NCBI RefSeq assembly: GCF_030412965.1
Contig: NZ_JAUHJQ010000002.1
Coordinates: 427,969 to 491,968 of the forward strand
Direction: 5' to 3'
Source: Nocardioides oceani
Lineage (GTDB): Bacteria > Actinomycetota > Actinomycetes > Propionibacteriales > Nocardioidaceae
DNA: 64,000 nt
Positions 38,976 to 49,590 of the stretch are shown here, in pieces. Position numbers and translations under genes: made by a program. A model generated the notes under the pieces. That model ran no database searches, had not been told where the DNA came from, and saw only the letters and a list, made by a program, of their open reading frames with translations. Every line of letters starts with the position of its first letter. Within the stretch, counting starts at the first letter, position 1.

Positions 38976-41170
38976 CGCCGGCCGCCCACCGGCTCGGCCC
39001 CGCGGGACCGGGACTCCTCCCACGCGCGCAGCGCCTCCTTCTCCTCGGCGGTCGGGAAGAAGTCGGCCGGCGCGACGATGCGGGACGGGGTGTGCGGCAC
39101 CTCGGTCGTCGGCAGCCCGTCGGCCCGGGCGGCGCGGACCCAGACGACGACGGCGTTGGCGACCACGATGATCACCAGCACTGCGAACGCGGCCTGGAGC
39201 ACTCCGTTGAGGGTGGAGTTGAAGACGACCTGGTCCATCTGGCCGGCGTCGGTGGCCGGTGCGAGGACCTCGCCGGCGTCGCGGGCCTCGCGGTAGCGGT
39301 CGGCCTGGGCGAGGTAGCCGATCGCCGGGTTGTCGGAGAAGACCTTCTGCCAGCTGGCGGTCATGGTCGTGACCAGGTCCCACGCCAGCGGGATGCCCGG
39401 CACCCACGCCCAGCGCAGCTTGCCGTGCTTGATCAGCAGCGTCACGCAGAGCGCGAGCGCGATGGCGGCGAGCAGCTGGTTGGCGATGCCGAAGAGCGGG
39501 AAGAGCTGGTTGATCCCGCCGAGCGGGTCGGTGACGCCGACGTACAGCATCGAGCCCCACGCGCCGACGACGACCGCGCTGGCGAGCCAGGAGGCGGGGC
39601 GCCACGAGGTGTCGCCGAACCGCTTCCAGACGTTGCCGACGGTGTCCTGCAGCATGAACCGGCCGACGCGGGTGCCGGCGTCGACGGCGGTGAGGATGAA
39701 CAGCGCCTCGAACATGATCGCGAAGTGGTACCAGAACGCCTGGAGCCCGCCGCCGAACGCCTCGGAGAAGACCTGCGAGAGCCCGAAGGCGAGCGTGGGC
39801 GCGCCACCGGTCCGCGAGATCAGCGACTCCTCCTCGACCGCGGCCGCCGCGGCGGCGAGCTGGTCGGGGGTGATGGTGAAGCCGAGCCCCGCGACGAACT
39901 CCGCGGCGCTCTCGACGGTCCCGCCGGTGGCGCCGAGCGGCGCGTTCATCGAGTAGTACAGCCCCTGGTCGATGACGACCGCGGCGATGAGCGCGCTGAT
40001 GGCGACGAAGGACTCCATCAGCATGCCGCCGTACCCGATCATCTTGACCTGGCTCTCCTTGGCGATCAGCTTCGGTGTGGTGCCGGAGGAGATCAACGCG
40101 TGGAACCCGGACAGCGCGCCGCAGGCGATGGTGATGAAGACGAACGGGAACACCTTGCCGGCGAAGACCGGCCCGTCGCCGTCGGTGGCGAAGGAGGTGA
40201 CCGCGTCGGCCTGGATGGTCGGCGCGGCGATGACCAGGCTGACGGCCAGCAGCACGATGACGCCGACCTTCATGAACGTCGAGAGGTAGTCGCGCGGCGT
40301 GAGCAGCATCCACACCGGCAGCACCGAGGCGACGAAGCCGTAGACGACCAGGCAGATGACCAGCGTCTCCTTCGACAGCGTCAGCTCGTCGGCGAACGAC
40401 GAGCCGTCGACCCACCCGCCGCCGACGATCGCCAGGAGCAGGAGCACCACGCCGATCGCGGTGACCTCCAGGACGCGGCCGGGGCGCAGGTAGCGCAGGT
40501 AGAACCCCATGAGCAGGGCGATCGGGATGGTCAGCCCGATGGAGAACACGCCCCACGGCGACTCCGCCAGCGCGTTGACGACGACCAGCGCGAGGACCGC
40601 GAGGATGATGATCATGATCGCGAAGACCGCGACGAGGGCCGCGACGCCGCCGACGACGCCGACCTCGTCGCGGACCATCTGGCCCAGGCTGCGGCCGTCG
40701 CGGCGCATCGAGAAGAACAGCACGACCATGTCCTGCACGGCGCCGGCCAGGACGACGCCAACGACGATCCAGATCGTGCCGGGCAGGTAGCCCATCTGCG
40801 CCGCGAGGACGGGGCCGACGAGGGGACCGGCGCCCGCGATGGCCGCGAAGTGGTGGCCGAAGAGGACCCGCCGGTCGGTGACCTCGAAGTCGACGCCGTT
40901 GTCGAGCCGCTCGGCCGGGGTGGCCCGCGTGTCGTCGACCTCGAGCACCCGGGTGGCGATGAAGCGCGCGTAGAAGCGGTACGCCACGGCGTACGAGCAC
41001 AGCGCCGCGAAGAGCATCCACAGCGCCGAGACCTCCTCGCCGCGGGAGAGGGCGAGGACCGCCCAGCAGACCGCGCCGGCGACGCCGACGGCCGTCCAGA
41101 GGGCGATCGAGCGCGCGGTGGGGCGCTGGGGCGGACGGGTGGGTTGCCGGACGTCGGTGGCCGTGCTCAT
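38972..41170 (-). CDS. cstA: CstA-family pyruvate/peptide transporter
   Basis: 732 residues and about 16-18 membrane segments. The core shows FGHHFAAIAGAGPLVGPVLAAQMGYLPG, the CstA family hallmark, plus WMLLTPRDYLSTFMKVG, CGALSGFHALISSGTTPK and GGINQLFPLFGIANQLLAAIAL. The family imports pyruvate or peptides during carbon starvation. The ATG at 41170 is set by ACAGGAG upstream on the minus strand. The C-terminal cytoplasmic tail (PTAEEKEALRAWEESRSRG) is charged. Confidence 0.95.
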   Translation of the reverse strand: MSTATDVRQPTRPPQRPTARSIALWTAVGVAGAVCWAVLALSRGEEVSALWMLFAALCSYAVAYRFYARFIATRVLEVDDTRATPAERLDNGVDFEVTDRRVLFGHHFAAIAGAGPLVGPVLAAQMGYLPGTIWIVVGVVLAGAVQDMVVLFFSMRRDGRSLGQMVRDEVGVVGGVAALVAVFAIMIIILAVLALVVVNALAESPWGVFSIGLTIPIALLMGFYLRYLRPGRVLEVTAIGVVLLLLAIVGGGWVDGSSFADELTLSKETLVICLVVYGFVASVLPVWMLLTPRDYLSTFMKVGVIVLLAVSLVIAAPTIQADAVTSFATDGDGPVFAGKVFPFVFITIACGALSGFHALISSGTTPKLIAKESQVKMIGYGGMLMESFVAISALIAAVVIDQGLYYSMNAPLGATGGTVESAAEFVAGLGFTITPDQLAAAAAAVEEESLISRTGGAPTLAFGLSQVFSEAFGGGLQAFWYHFAIMFEALFILTAVDAGTRVGRFMLQDTVGNVWKRFGDTSWRPASWLASAVVVGAWGSMLYVGVTDPLGGINQLFPLFGIANQLLAAIALALCVTLLIKHGKLRWAWVPGIPLAWDLVTTMTASWQKVFSDNPAIGYLAQADRYREARDAGEVLAPATDAGQMDQVVFNSTLNGVLQAAFAVLVIIVVANAVVVWVRAARADGLPTTEVPHTPSRIVAPADFFPTAEEKEALRAWEESRSRGAEPVGGRR

Positions 41171-41300
41171 GGTGGTGCTCCTGTCCCGAGTGACTGCCCT
41201 CACCCTCGCACGCCGAGCGGGCACGGGGTAGCCACCGGCCCCGGTTACGATTCGAGGGTCCGACCACCCGTCGTACCCGTCACCGATCGTCAGGATTCAC

Positions 41301-42872
<1,572 letters not shown>

Positions 42873-42900
42873 GCCGCCGCGAGGCGAGCGCGGTCCCGAC

Positions 42901-43272
42901 GTGACGACGACGCTGGTCGTCGACGGCGCCAACGTCGTCGGCAGCCGTCCGGACGGGTGGTGGAAGGACCGGGCCGGCGCGGCGCGGCGGCTGCACGAGC
43001 GGCTGCTGGTCGGCGACACACCCCAGGACGAGGTCGTGCTGGTGCTCGAGGGGGCGGCCAAGGGCGGGGTCCGCGCCGGACGTGACGCCCACGTGCGCAC
43101 CGTCCACGCGAAGGGTGCCGGCGACGACATGATCGTCGCGGAGGCCCGTGCCGCCGCGGAGCGGGGCAGCCGGGTCACGGTCGTGACCGCCGACCGGATG
43201 CTGCAGGCGCGGGTGCAGGGGGTCGGCGCGCTCGCGGTCGGTCCGTCCTGGCTGCTCGACCTGATCGAGTGA
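42901..43272 (+). CDS. NYN/PIN-like domain protein (putative nuclease)
   Basis: 123 residues. LVVDGANVVGSRPDGWWKDR and GAGDDMIVAEARAAAERGSRVTVVTADR supply the conserved acidic residues of the NYN (YacP-like) nuclease fold. It could process RNA, but no target is known. GTG 42901 is 28 bases after ffh; the gene probably belongs to the ffh transcript. Confidence 0.85.
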   Translation: MTTTLVVDGANVVGSRPDGWWKDRAGAARRLHERLLVGDTPQDEVVLVLEGAAKGGVRAGRDAHVRTVHAKGAGDDMIVAEARAAAERGSRVTVVTADRMLQARVQGVGALAVGPSWLLDLIE

Positions 43273-43310
43273 CCGGCCCGGCGGCGTACGACGCCCGCTA
43301 GCGTCGGCCC

Positions 43311-44393
43311 ATGCCCGCACTGAGGTTCTCCGGACCGGTCCTGCCCGACGGCGAGAGCCGCGACCTGTACGTCGTGGACGGCACCGTCACCTACGAGCCC
43401 CAGCCCGGCGCGGAGACGGTCGCGCGGGGGTGGATCGTGCCGGGGCTCGTGGACGCGCACAACCACCTCGGCCTCGAGGACCACGGCGCCGTCGACGACG
43501 CCGAGGTCGAGGCGCAGGCGCTGGCCGACCGCGACTCCGGTGCACTGCTGCTGCGCGACTGCGGCTCCCCGGCGGACACCCGGTGGGTGCACGAGCGCGC
43601 GGACCTGCCGCGGCTGGTGCGCGCCGGCCGGCACGTCGCGCGCACCCGGCGCTACATCCGCGGCTACGCCCACGAGGTCGAGCCGGCCGACCTCGCGGCG
43701 TACGTCGCCCGGGAGGCGCGGGGCAGCGACGGCTGGGTCAAGGTCGTGGGCGACTGGATCTCCCGGGACGCCGGTGACCTCGCCCCGTCGTTCCCGGCCG
43801 AGGCGTTCGCCGAGGCGATCGCGGCCGCGCACGCCGAGGGGGCGAAGGTGACCGCCCACTGCTTCGGGCGCGACGTGCTGCAGGGCCTGCTCGACGCGGG
43901 CATCGACTGCATCGAGCACGGGACCGGGCTCTCCGTGGACCAGCTCGACCAGATGGCCGCGGGCGGGGTCGCGCTGGTCCCGACGGTGATGCAGACCTCG
44001 AAGTTCCCGACCTTCGCCGAGCAGGGCCGCGAGAAGTTCCCCGACTACGCCGCGACGATGGAGGACCTCTTCGCCCGGCGCCGCGAGGTGCTGATGTCGG
44101 CGCACGAGGCTGGCGTGGCGCTGTACGTCGGCAGCGACGGCGGCGGCGCGCAGCGGCACGGGTGGCTGGCCGGCGAGGCGCTGGCGATGGCCGAGCTCGG
44201 GCTGCCGGCGCACGACGTCCTGGCCGCGGCGTCCTGGCGCGGGCGGGAGTGGCTGGGGTTCCCCGGCCTGGAGGAGGGCGCGAGCGCCGACCTCGTGGTC
44301 TACGACCGCGACCCGGCCACCGACCTGACCGCGCTGTGGGAGCCGGTGTGCGTGGTGCTGCGCGGGACGGTCGTCGGCCGGCCGGTCAGCTGA
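43311..44393 (+). CDS. Amidohydrolase family metal-dependent hydrolase
   Basis: 360 residues, TIM-barrel amidohydrolase with the HxH metal motif in PGLVDAHNHLGLED, further ligands in VTAHCFGRDVL and IEHGTGLS, and the late Asp in YVGSDGGGAQRHG. The C-terminal ASADLVVYDRDP strand is typical of imidazolonepropionase-like enzymes. The substrate is unknown. The ATG lies six bases after TAGCGT (43299-43304), suggesting a leaderless mRNA. Its end overlaps the convergent binding-protein gene by eight bases. Confidence 0.9.
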   Translation: MPALRFSGPVLPDGESRDLYVVDGTVTYEPQPGAETVARGWIVPGLVDAHNHLGLEDHGAVDDAEVEAQALADRDSGALLLRDCGSPADTRWVHERADLPRLVRAGRHVARTRRYIRGYAHEVEPADLAAYVAREARGSDGWVKVVGDWISRDAGDLAPSFPAEAFAEAIAAAHAEGAKVTAHCFGRDVLQGLLDAGIDCIEHGTGLSVDQLDQMAAGGVALVPTVMQTSKFPTFAEQGREKFPDYAATMEDLFARRREVLMSAHEAGVALYVGSDGGGAQRHGWLAGEALAMAELGLPAHDVLAAASWRGREWLGFPGLEEGASADLVVYDRDPATDLTALWEPVCVVLRGTVVGRPVS

Positions 44394-45894
44394 CGCGCAG
44401 CAGGTCGCCGCACACGTAGTCGCCGGGGGAGACCTGCTTCCAGCGGCCGCCGTCGAGCTGGATGAACCGCACGCAGTCGCCGCTGCGCTTGGAGCCGACC
44501 TGCTGGGGAGAGTGCAGCCCGTTCCCGGTCCAGTCTGAGACCTTGCGGAAGGCGCCGACGAGCGCCTCGCGGGTCAGCCTGCCGCCGAGCCGGTTGGCCT
44601 GCTCGACGAAGAGCCGGGTCGCCGACCACGCGTAGGCGCCGTAGATCGTCGCCACCGCTCCGGGACGCACCTGCTCCAGCCAGGACCGGTAGAGCGCGAC
44701 CTCGTCGTTGCTCATGTCGTCGAGGAGCGCGGTGGTCGTGTAGACGAGGGTGCCGTCGCCGACCGCCCCCGCCTCCTCGACGTAGGTCTGGTCGTAGATC
44801 GTCTGGTCCTGGATGAACGCCTCGGGCTCGTAGCCCTGCTGCTGCATGGCCTGCTGCATCCGGATGGTGTGCTGGTAGGGCCCGACGTAGGTGACCAGCT
44901 CGATCCCGCGGTCCTTGAGCTCCTGGACGTACGGCGCGTAGTTGAACTCCGCCACGTCGATGGCCTGGACGTAGTCCACGCCGAGGCCGCCCTTCTCCCA
45001 CGCCTCGGCCAGCCGCTTGGAGGCGAGCGGGACGGTGCCGACGTTGATGTAGAGCACACCGACCTTGTCCGCGGCCGCGCCGTAGGACTTGCGGAGGTAC
45101 TGCGGGACGGCGCCGGGCTGCAGGGTCGGGGTGACCGAGGCCGTGCCGAAGCAGGTCGAGCACTCGAAGACCTGCTGGGAGACCGAGAGGGCGTGGAGGT
45201 CGGGCAGGCCGCACCCCTGCGCGGTGGCCGCGCCGCCGTCGTCGAAGACCGACATGGACCCGACCGCGGCGAACGCCTCGTCGCAGGCCCTGGTGTAGGC
45301 GACCTGGTTGGCCGCGGAGTCGGCGCGGCTGTCGAGGGCGAGCACGTCGAGCTTGCGGCCGCAGATGTCCGAGGTCGCGTTGAAGTAAGCCGCGAAGGCG
45401 CGCGCGCCGTCCTGGGCGGCCTGGAAGACCCCGGGCACCGGCCCGGAGATGTCCGAGACGTTCGCGAGCGTGATGGCCTCGCCCGTGACACCGGTGGTGT
45501 TCGAGAAGCCATCGCAGCTGCCCTGCTGGCCCGGGTCGGCGGCCGGGGGAGCGTCGCCGCCGGACGCCCCTCCGGCCGCCCCGCCGACGGCACCGCTCGT
45601 GCCGCTGGTGCCTGCGGAGCCGCCGCTCGCCGACGTGCCGTCGCCGGAGCCGGCCGCCGTCCCGCCCGCACCGACGTCGGCCCCCGTCCCGGCGCCGGGC
45701 ACGCCGGCCGCGTCGTCGCCGGAGGTCAGACCGTCCGCCGCGCCGGGAGCCAGCGCGCCCGCACCGGTCACCTGCGCCACCGTGCCGGGCGCGACCTGCG
45801 AGCCGCATCCGGCCAGCGCGAGCGCCAGCCCCGCGGCCAGCGCGCCGAGCAGGCCGCGTGCCCCTGTCGTGGTCACCCCATGTGTCCTCGCCAC
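44386..45894 (-). CDS. Lipoprotein substrate-binding protein (Peripla_BP_6, branched-chain amino acid type)
   Basis: About 502 residues. A lipobox LALAGC (Cys about 30) follows a hydrophobic signal, then a low-complexity Gly/Ala/Ser/Thr linker of about 100 residues, then the LivJ-like type I periplasmic-binding fold (GEAITLANVSDISGPVPGVF; GSMSVFDDGG; KVGVLYINVG; IIYGAYAWSATRLFVEQANRLGG region). A transporter role is expected but no permease or ATPase gene is nearby. GTG 45894 is chosen because TAGCGT ends seven bases before it; GTG 45876 with GAGGA upstream is the alternative. Confidence 0.88.
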   Translation of the reverse strand: MARTHGVTTTGARGLLGALAAGLALALAGCGSQVAPGTVAQVTGAGALAPGAADGLTSGDDAAGVPGAGTGADVGAGGTAAGSGDGTSASGGSAGTSGTSGAVGGAAGGASGGDAPPAADPGQQGSCDGFSNTTGVTGEAITLANVSDISGPVPGVFQAAQDGARAFAAYFNATSDICGRKLDVLALDSRADSAANQVAYTRACDEAFAAVGSMSVFDDGGAATAQGCGLPDLHALSVSQQVFECSTCFGTASVTPTLQPGAVPQYLRKSYGAAADKVGVLYINVGTVPLASKRLAEAWEKGGLGVDYVQAIDVAEFNYAPYVQELKDRGIELVTYVGPYQHTIRMQQAMQQQGYEPEAFIQDQTIYDQTYVEEAGAVGDGTLVYTTTALLDDMSNDEVALYRSWLEQVRPGAVATIYGAYAWSATRLFVEQANRLGGRLTREALVGAFRKVSDWTGNGLHSPQQVGSKRSGDCVRFIQLDGGRWKQVSPGDYVCGDLLRVS

Positions 45895-45901
45895 CCTCGG
45901 C

Positions 45902-45930
45902 ACGCTAGACCCGAGGGTGACGTATGTCAC
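45902..45930 (-). promoter_or_regulatory. Promoter of the lipoprotein binding-protein gene
   Basis: On the minus strand GTGACA (45930-45925), 17 bases, TAGCGT (45907-45902), then seven bases to GTG 45894. The palindrome GTGAC-GTAT-GTCAC (45917-45930) covers the -35 and may bind a regulator. Confidence 0.6.
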
Positions 45931-46003
45931 TACTTATCTGCACAGGTGCCGATAAATGGGCTGTCGGGTGCGCGTCGTCCGTCCCGGCCTCGCCGCGGAC
46001 AGG

Positions 46004-46630
46004 TCAGGCGCGGCGGTCCCGCGGTCGGCCGGACGCCCAGCGCACCGCCGTCACGAGCAGGACCACGAGCCCGGCCAGCCCGAGGAGGAGCGGCACGGCG
46101 ATGGTCAGGGCGATCGCCGTGACGAAGCCGCCTACCGACGGCGCAGGGCCCACCTGCGCCTCGCCGCCGGTGCCACCGGTGCCGCCCGTGCACGTGATCT
46201 CCAGGTCGCCGGAGCCGGGGTCGAAGCGGGTGTCGGCGACCCACTCGCCGCTGCCGTCGGACTTCTGCAGGCTCCCGCCGACCGCCGCGGTCGTGACCGC
46301 ATCGCCGGTCGCGGTGTCCACGACCGTGCAGCGGACGGGGGCGTCGGGGTGGAGCCACAGGACGCGGTCCTCCTCGGCCGGCATGGTCACGGCGTGCGGC
46401 GAGCCGTCGGCCGGGACGGTGGCATCGGTCTCCAGGAACGACGAGAGCGTCCAGACGAACAGGCCGACCCCCGCGACGACGGCCGCCACCAGCAGCCCGC
46501 CGCCGAGGGCGAACCACCACGGGCTGGGCCGCGGCCGGCGCGGGTCGGGGAGCGCCGGCCCGGCGACGTACGGTGGGGGAGCCGGTGGTCCCGGCGGTGG
46601 TCCCGGCGGTGGTCTCGGCGGTGTGCTCAT
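46004..46630 (-). CDS. Two-helix membrane protein with external domain, function unknown
   Basis: 208 residues: a proline-rich cytoplasmic start (residues 1-37), a membrane helix (about 39-63, WWFALGGGLLVAAVVAGVGLF), an external domain with two cysteines (VRCTVVD and ITCTGGTGG) that could pair, a second helix (about 168-192) and a basic tail. No family is recognised; similar Pro-rich, two-helix proteins are common and poorly understood in actinobacteria. It diverges from rpsP. Confidence 0.75.
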   Translation of the reverse strand: MSTPPRPPPGPPPGPPAPPPYVAGPALPDPRRPRPSPWWFALGGGLLVAAVVAGVGLFVWTLSSFLETDATVPADGSPHAVTMPAEEDRVLWLHPDAPVRCTVVDTATGDAVTTAAVGGSLQKSDGSGEWVADTRFDPGSGDLEITCTGGTGGTGGEAQVGPAPSVGGFVTAIALTIAVPLLLGLAGLVVLLVTAVRWASGRPRDRRA

Positions 46631-46645
46631 GCGCCGACCATGCCC

Positions 46646-46677
46646 GATTTCCCGCGCCGTCGGGGTTCTGGCAGACT
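46646..46677 (+). promoter_or_regulatory. rpsP: Probable rpsP promoter
   Basis: GATTTC (46646-46651) and CAGACT (46672-46677), about 20 bases between, 130 bases before rpsP. The TGGCAGACT context recurs before rplS. Confidence 0.45.
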
Positions 46678-46809
46678 TCCCCGCTGAGTCCTGCGCGCCC
46701 GGACCCTCTCACCCGGGCGCTGCGAGACCCATCCGAGGAGCCCGGCCCGGTCCCCACCTGGTGGCGGTGCGCCTCACCACACACGACATCCTGAGGAGAC
46801 ACCACAGCT

Positions 46810-47343
46810 GTGGCCGTCAAGATCCGTTTGAAGCGCCTGGGCAAGGTCCGGGTGCCGCAGTACCGCATCGTCGTCGTCGACTCGCGCAAGAAGCGCGACG
46901 GTCGCGTCCTCGAGGAGATCGGCAAGTACCACCCCAAGGAGGACCCGTCGTACATCGACGTCGTCTCCGACCGGGCGCAGTACTGGCTGGGCGTCGGCGC
47001 GCAGCCGACCGAGGCCGTCGCCGCGATCCTCAAGGTCACCGGTGACTGGCAGAAGTTCAAGGGCGAGCCGGGCGCCGAGGGCACCCTGCGGCACGCCGAG
47101 CCCAAGCGCGACAAGCTCGAGGTCTTCAACGAGGCGCTCAAGGAGGCCCAGAGCGAGCCTCGCGGCGACGCGACGACCAAGAAGGCCGCGAAGAAGTCGG
47201 CCGAGGCCGCCGCTCCCGAGGCCAACGTGACCCCCGGCGTCGAGACCCCCGAGGGTGCGACGGAGGAGGCCGAGGCCGTCGAGACCGCCGAGACGAAGTC
47301 GGACGCCGACCCCGAGCGTCCTGACGCGGACAAGCAGGCCTGA
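46810..47343 (+). CDS. rpsP: 30S ribosomal protein S16 with extended tail
   Basis: 177 residues. The first about 85 are canonical S16 ([52 protein letters not shown]). The rest is a charged Ala/Glu/Lys tail ([30 protein letters not shown]), longer than in most bacteria but common in actinobacteria. It heads the conserved rpsP-khpA-rimM-trmD-rplS block. Confidence 0.97.
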   Translation: MAVKIRLKRLGKVRVPQYRIVVVDSRKKRDGRVLEEIGKYHPKEDPSYIDVVSDRAQYWLGVGAQPTEAVAAILKVTGDWQKFKGEPGAEGTLRHAEPKRDKLEVFNEALKEAQSEPRGDATTKKAAKKSAEAAAPEANVTPGVETPEGATEEAEAVETAETKSDADPERPDADKQA

Positions 47344-47348
47344 GCACG

Positions 47349-47591
47349 ATGCTGGCCGACGCGCTCGAGCACCTCGTCCGCGGCGTCGTGGACAACCCCG
47401 ACGACGTCGTCGTCCGGGACAAGCAGCTGCGCCGCGGCTCGGTCCTCGAGGTCCGGGTGCACCCCGACGACCTCGGCAAGGTGATCGGGCGCGGGGGCCG
47501 CACGGCGTCGGCGTTCCGCACCGTCATCTCGGCGCTCGCCGGGCGTGACGGCGCACGGATCGACTTCGTGGACGTCGACCGCCGCCGCTGA
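47349..47591 (+). CDS. khpA: KH-domain RNA-binding protein KhpA
   Basis: 80 residues, almost entirely one KH domain with the GxxG loop in [18 protein letters not shown]. It dimerises with KhpB/Jag in other bacteria and affects cell elongation and sRNA/mRNA binding. It starts five bases after rpsP, the standard position. A hairpin after it may reduce read-through into rimM. Confidence 0.95.
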   Translation: MLADALEHLVRGVVDNPDDVVVRDKQLRRGSVLEVRVHPDDLGKVIGRGGRTASAFRTVISALAGRDGARIDFVDVDRRR

Positions 47592-47621
47592 GCGCCGGTC
47601 GAGCCTGTCGGACCAGTCGCA

Positions 47622-47653
47622 CGGGTGCCGCTCCCTTCCGGGGGCGGCACCCG
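47622..47653 (+). terminator. Hairpin between khpA and rimM
   Basis: CGGGTGCCGCTCCC pairs with GGGGGCGGCACCCG around TTCC, followed by TTCGTATT. It could act as a partial terminator or attenuator inside the ribosomal operon. Confidence 0.65.
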
Positions 47654-47684
47654 TTCGTATTCCCGAGCACCGAGGAGAGCAGTG

Positions 47685-48233
47685 GTGGAGACGATCGAGC
47701 TGGTCGTGGGGCGCATCGGCAAGCCCCACGGCCTCCGCGGCGAGGTGACGGTCGACGTGCGCACCGACGAGCCCGAGCGGCGGTACGCCGTCGGCTCCCG
47801 GCTGCGCGCCGAGCCGCCGCGCGGGTCGGCCTCGCCGCTGCGCGAGGTCACCGTGGCCGGCGCACGCTGGCACCAGACGACGCTGCTGGTCGCCTTCGAG
47901 GAGATCGGCGACCGCACGGCCGCGGAGGCCGCCCGCGGGATCGTGCTGCACGCGACGGTCCCGGCCGACGAGACGCCCGCCGACCCCGACGAGTACTACG
48001 ACCACCAGCTGGTCGGCCTGGCGGCGTACGACCTCGACGGCACCGAGCTCGGGACCGTGACCGCGCTCGTCCACGGCGGCGCCCAGGACCTGCTGACCAT
48101 CCGCACCCCCGACGGCCGCGACACGCTCGTTCCGTTCGTCAAGGCGCTCGTGCCCGAGGTCGACCTGGCCGGCGGGCGGGTCGTCGTCGCGGACCGGCCC
48201 GGCCTGGTGACGCCGCTGCCCGAGGACGGGTGA
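47685..48233 (+). CDS. rimM: 16S rRNA processing factor RimM
   Basis: 182 residues: [18 protein letters not shown] is the RimM N-terminal signature; YYDHQLVGL starts the C-terminal PRC-barrel that binds S19, ending with [19 protein letters not shown]. It assists 30S head assembly. Two adjacent GTG codons (47682, 47685) follow GAGGAG; the second gives the better spacing. It overlaps trmD by four bases. Confidence 0.95.
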   Translation: METIELVVGRIGKPHGLRGEVTVDVRTDEPERRYAVGSRLRAEPPRGSASPLREVTVAGARWHQTTLLVAFEEIGDRTAAEAARGIVLHATVPADETPADPDEYYDHQLVGLAAYDLDGTELGTVTALVHGGAQDLLTIRTPDGRDTLVPFVKALVPEVDLAGGRVVVADRPGLVTPLPEDG

Positions 48234-49405
48234 GCCCGGCCGTGCGCCTGGACTACCTCACGATCTTCCCCGACTACCTCGCCCCGCTGCAGCTCTCCCT
48301 GCCCGGCAAGGCGGTCGCCTCCGGCCTCCTCGACGTCCACGTCCACGACCTGCGCCGCTGGACCCACGACCGGCACCGCACCGTCGACGACACGCCGTAC
48401 GGCGGCGGCGCCGGCATGGTGCTCAAGCCCGAGCCGTTCGGCGAGGCCCTCGACGAGCTCCTCGGGGACGGCGCCGAGGGCGTCACGGTGGTGGTGACCA
48501 CGCCGTCGGGTGAGCCGTTCACCCAGGAGCTGGCCCGGGAGCTGGCCACGCGGGACCGGCTCGTCTTCGCCTGCGGGCGCTACGAGGGCATCGACCAGCG
48601 GGTGCTCGACCACGCGCGGACGACCGCCGAGGTGCGCGAGGTCTCCATCGGCGACTACGTCCTCAACGGCGGCGAGGTCGCCGCGCTCGCGATCACCGAG
48701 GCCGTCGTGCGCCTGCTGCCCGGCTTCATGGGCAACGCGCAGTCCCTCGTCGAGGAGTCCCACGAGGGCGGGCTGCTCGAGCACCCCGTCTACACCAAGC
48801 CGGCCTCCTGGCGCGGCCACGAGGTGCCGCCCGTGCTGCTCTCGGGCGACCACGGTGCGATCGCGCGCTGGCGCCGGGACCAGGCGGTGCGCCGCACGGT
48901 CGAGCGCCGCCCGGACCTGCTGCCCGCGAGCGCCGTCACGGGGGACTGGACGATCGAGCGGGCCGTCCGCGCCGACGCCGCCGAGATCCTCACCCTCCAG
49001 CTGGCCTGCTGGGTGCGCGAGGCGATCGCCAACGACGACCTCTCCATCCCGCCGCTGCACGAGGACCTGGAGACGGTCACCGCCTCGCTCGCGGACTGGG
49101 ACACCTCCGTGGTGCGGGTCGGCGGCCGGCTCGTCGGGTCCGTCCGCGGGCGGCTCGACGGCGACGTGTGGGACATCGGCCGGCTGATGGTCGCCCCGGA
49201 CCTGCGGGGACGCGGCCTGGGGCGGCTGCTCCTCGAGCACGTCCAGGCCGCGGCGCCGGCCGGCGCGGCGACGTACCGCCTCTTCACCGGCAAGGACAGC
49301 GCCGACAACCTGCGGATGTACAAGAAGGCGGGCTTCCGCGTGCGCGAGGTGCTCGACGGCCGCTCGGGCCCCGCCGTGCTCACGAAGCGGATTTCTGGCC
49401 GCTGA
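48230..49405 (+). CDS. trmD: tRNA (guanine(37)-N1)-methyltransferase fused to a GNAT acetyltransferase domain
   Basis: 391 residues. Residues about 1-240 are Trm[58 protein letters not shown] (trefoil-knot SAM site) and [15 protein letters not shown]. From about 243 a complete GNAT domain follows ([44 protein letters not shown], the acetyl-CoA loop; [14 protein letters not shown]). TrmD alone makes m1G37; the acetyltransferase substrate is unknown, perhaps tRNA or a ribosomal protein. GTG 48230 overlaps rimM; GTG 48242 is also possible. Confidence 0.94.
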   Translation: MSPAVRLDYLTIFPDYLAPLQLSLPGKAVASGLLDVHVHDLRRWTHDRHRTVDDTPYGGGAGMVLKPEPFGEALDELLGDGAEGVTVVVTTPSGEPFTQELARELATRDRLVFACGRYEGIDQRVLDHARTTAEVREVSIGDYVLNGGEVAALAITEAVVRLLPGFMGNAQSLVEESHEGGLLEHPVYTKPASWRGHEVPPVLLSGDHGAIARWRRDQAVRRTVERRPDLLPASAVTGDWTIERAVRADAAEILTLQLACWVREAIANDDLSIPPLHEDLETVTASLADWDTSVVRVGGRLVGSVRGRLDGDVWDIGRLMVAPDLRGRGLGRLLLEHVQAAAPAGAATYRLFTGKDSADNLRMYKKAGFRVREVLDGRSGPAVLTKRISGR

Positions 49406-49422
49406 TCGCGCTGTGGCAGACT
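49390..49422 (+). promoter_or_regulatory. rplS: Probable rplS promoter inside the end of trmD
   Basis: GATTTC (49390-49395) and CAGACT (49417-49422) in the context TGGCAGACTGG, matching the rpsP promoter layout. The start of transcription would fall near 49429, giving a leader of about 160 bases. Confidence 0.45.
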
Positions 49423-49590
49423 GGCCCACCGGCCCAGTCGGCCGAAGGACCGCTCCGAGCACACACCCGGGGGGTCCGCGTCGGGCTCCTGCCACAGGGG
49501 GAGTCCTGCGCCGCCGGCCACACGCACTGCGCCACCCGCACCGTCAACACTCGAACCGCGGCTGACCTGTGGCACTCGCGAGGAGCAGTC
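49423..49590 (+). promoter_or_regulatory. rplS 5' leader with candidate regulatory pairing
   Basis: TGCCACAGG (49490-49498) is complementary over nine bases to CCTGTGGCA (49566-49574), which lies 6-7 bases before the GAGGAG ribosome-binding site. The overlapping CTGCCACAG (49489-49497) is also complementary to CTGTGGCAG (49411-49419) in the promoter region. A long structured leader before a single r-protein gene suggests L19 autoregulation, but this is inferred from base pairing only. Confidence 0.5.

Noticed and set aside
38646..39296. Possible plus-strand gene starting in the palindrome region
   Set aside because: Its N-terminal part is translated tandem repeat and the rest is antisense to ybdD-cstA.
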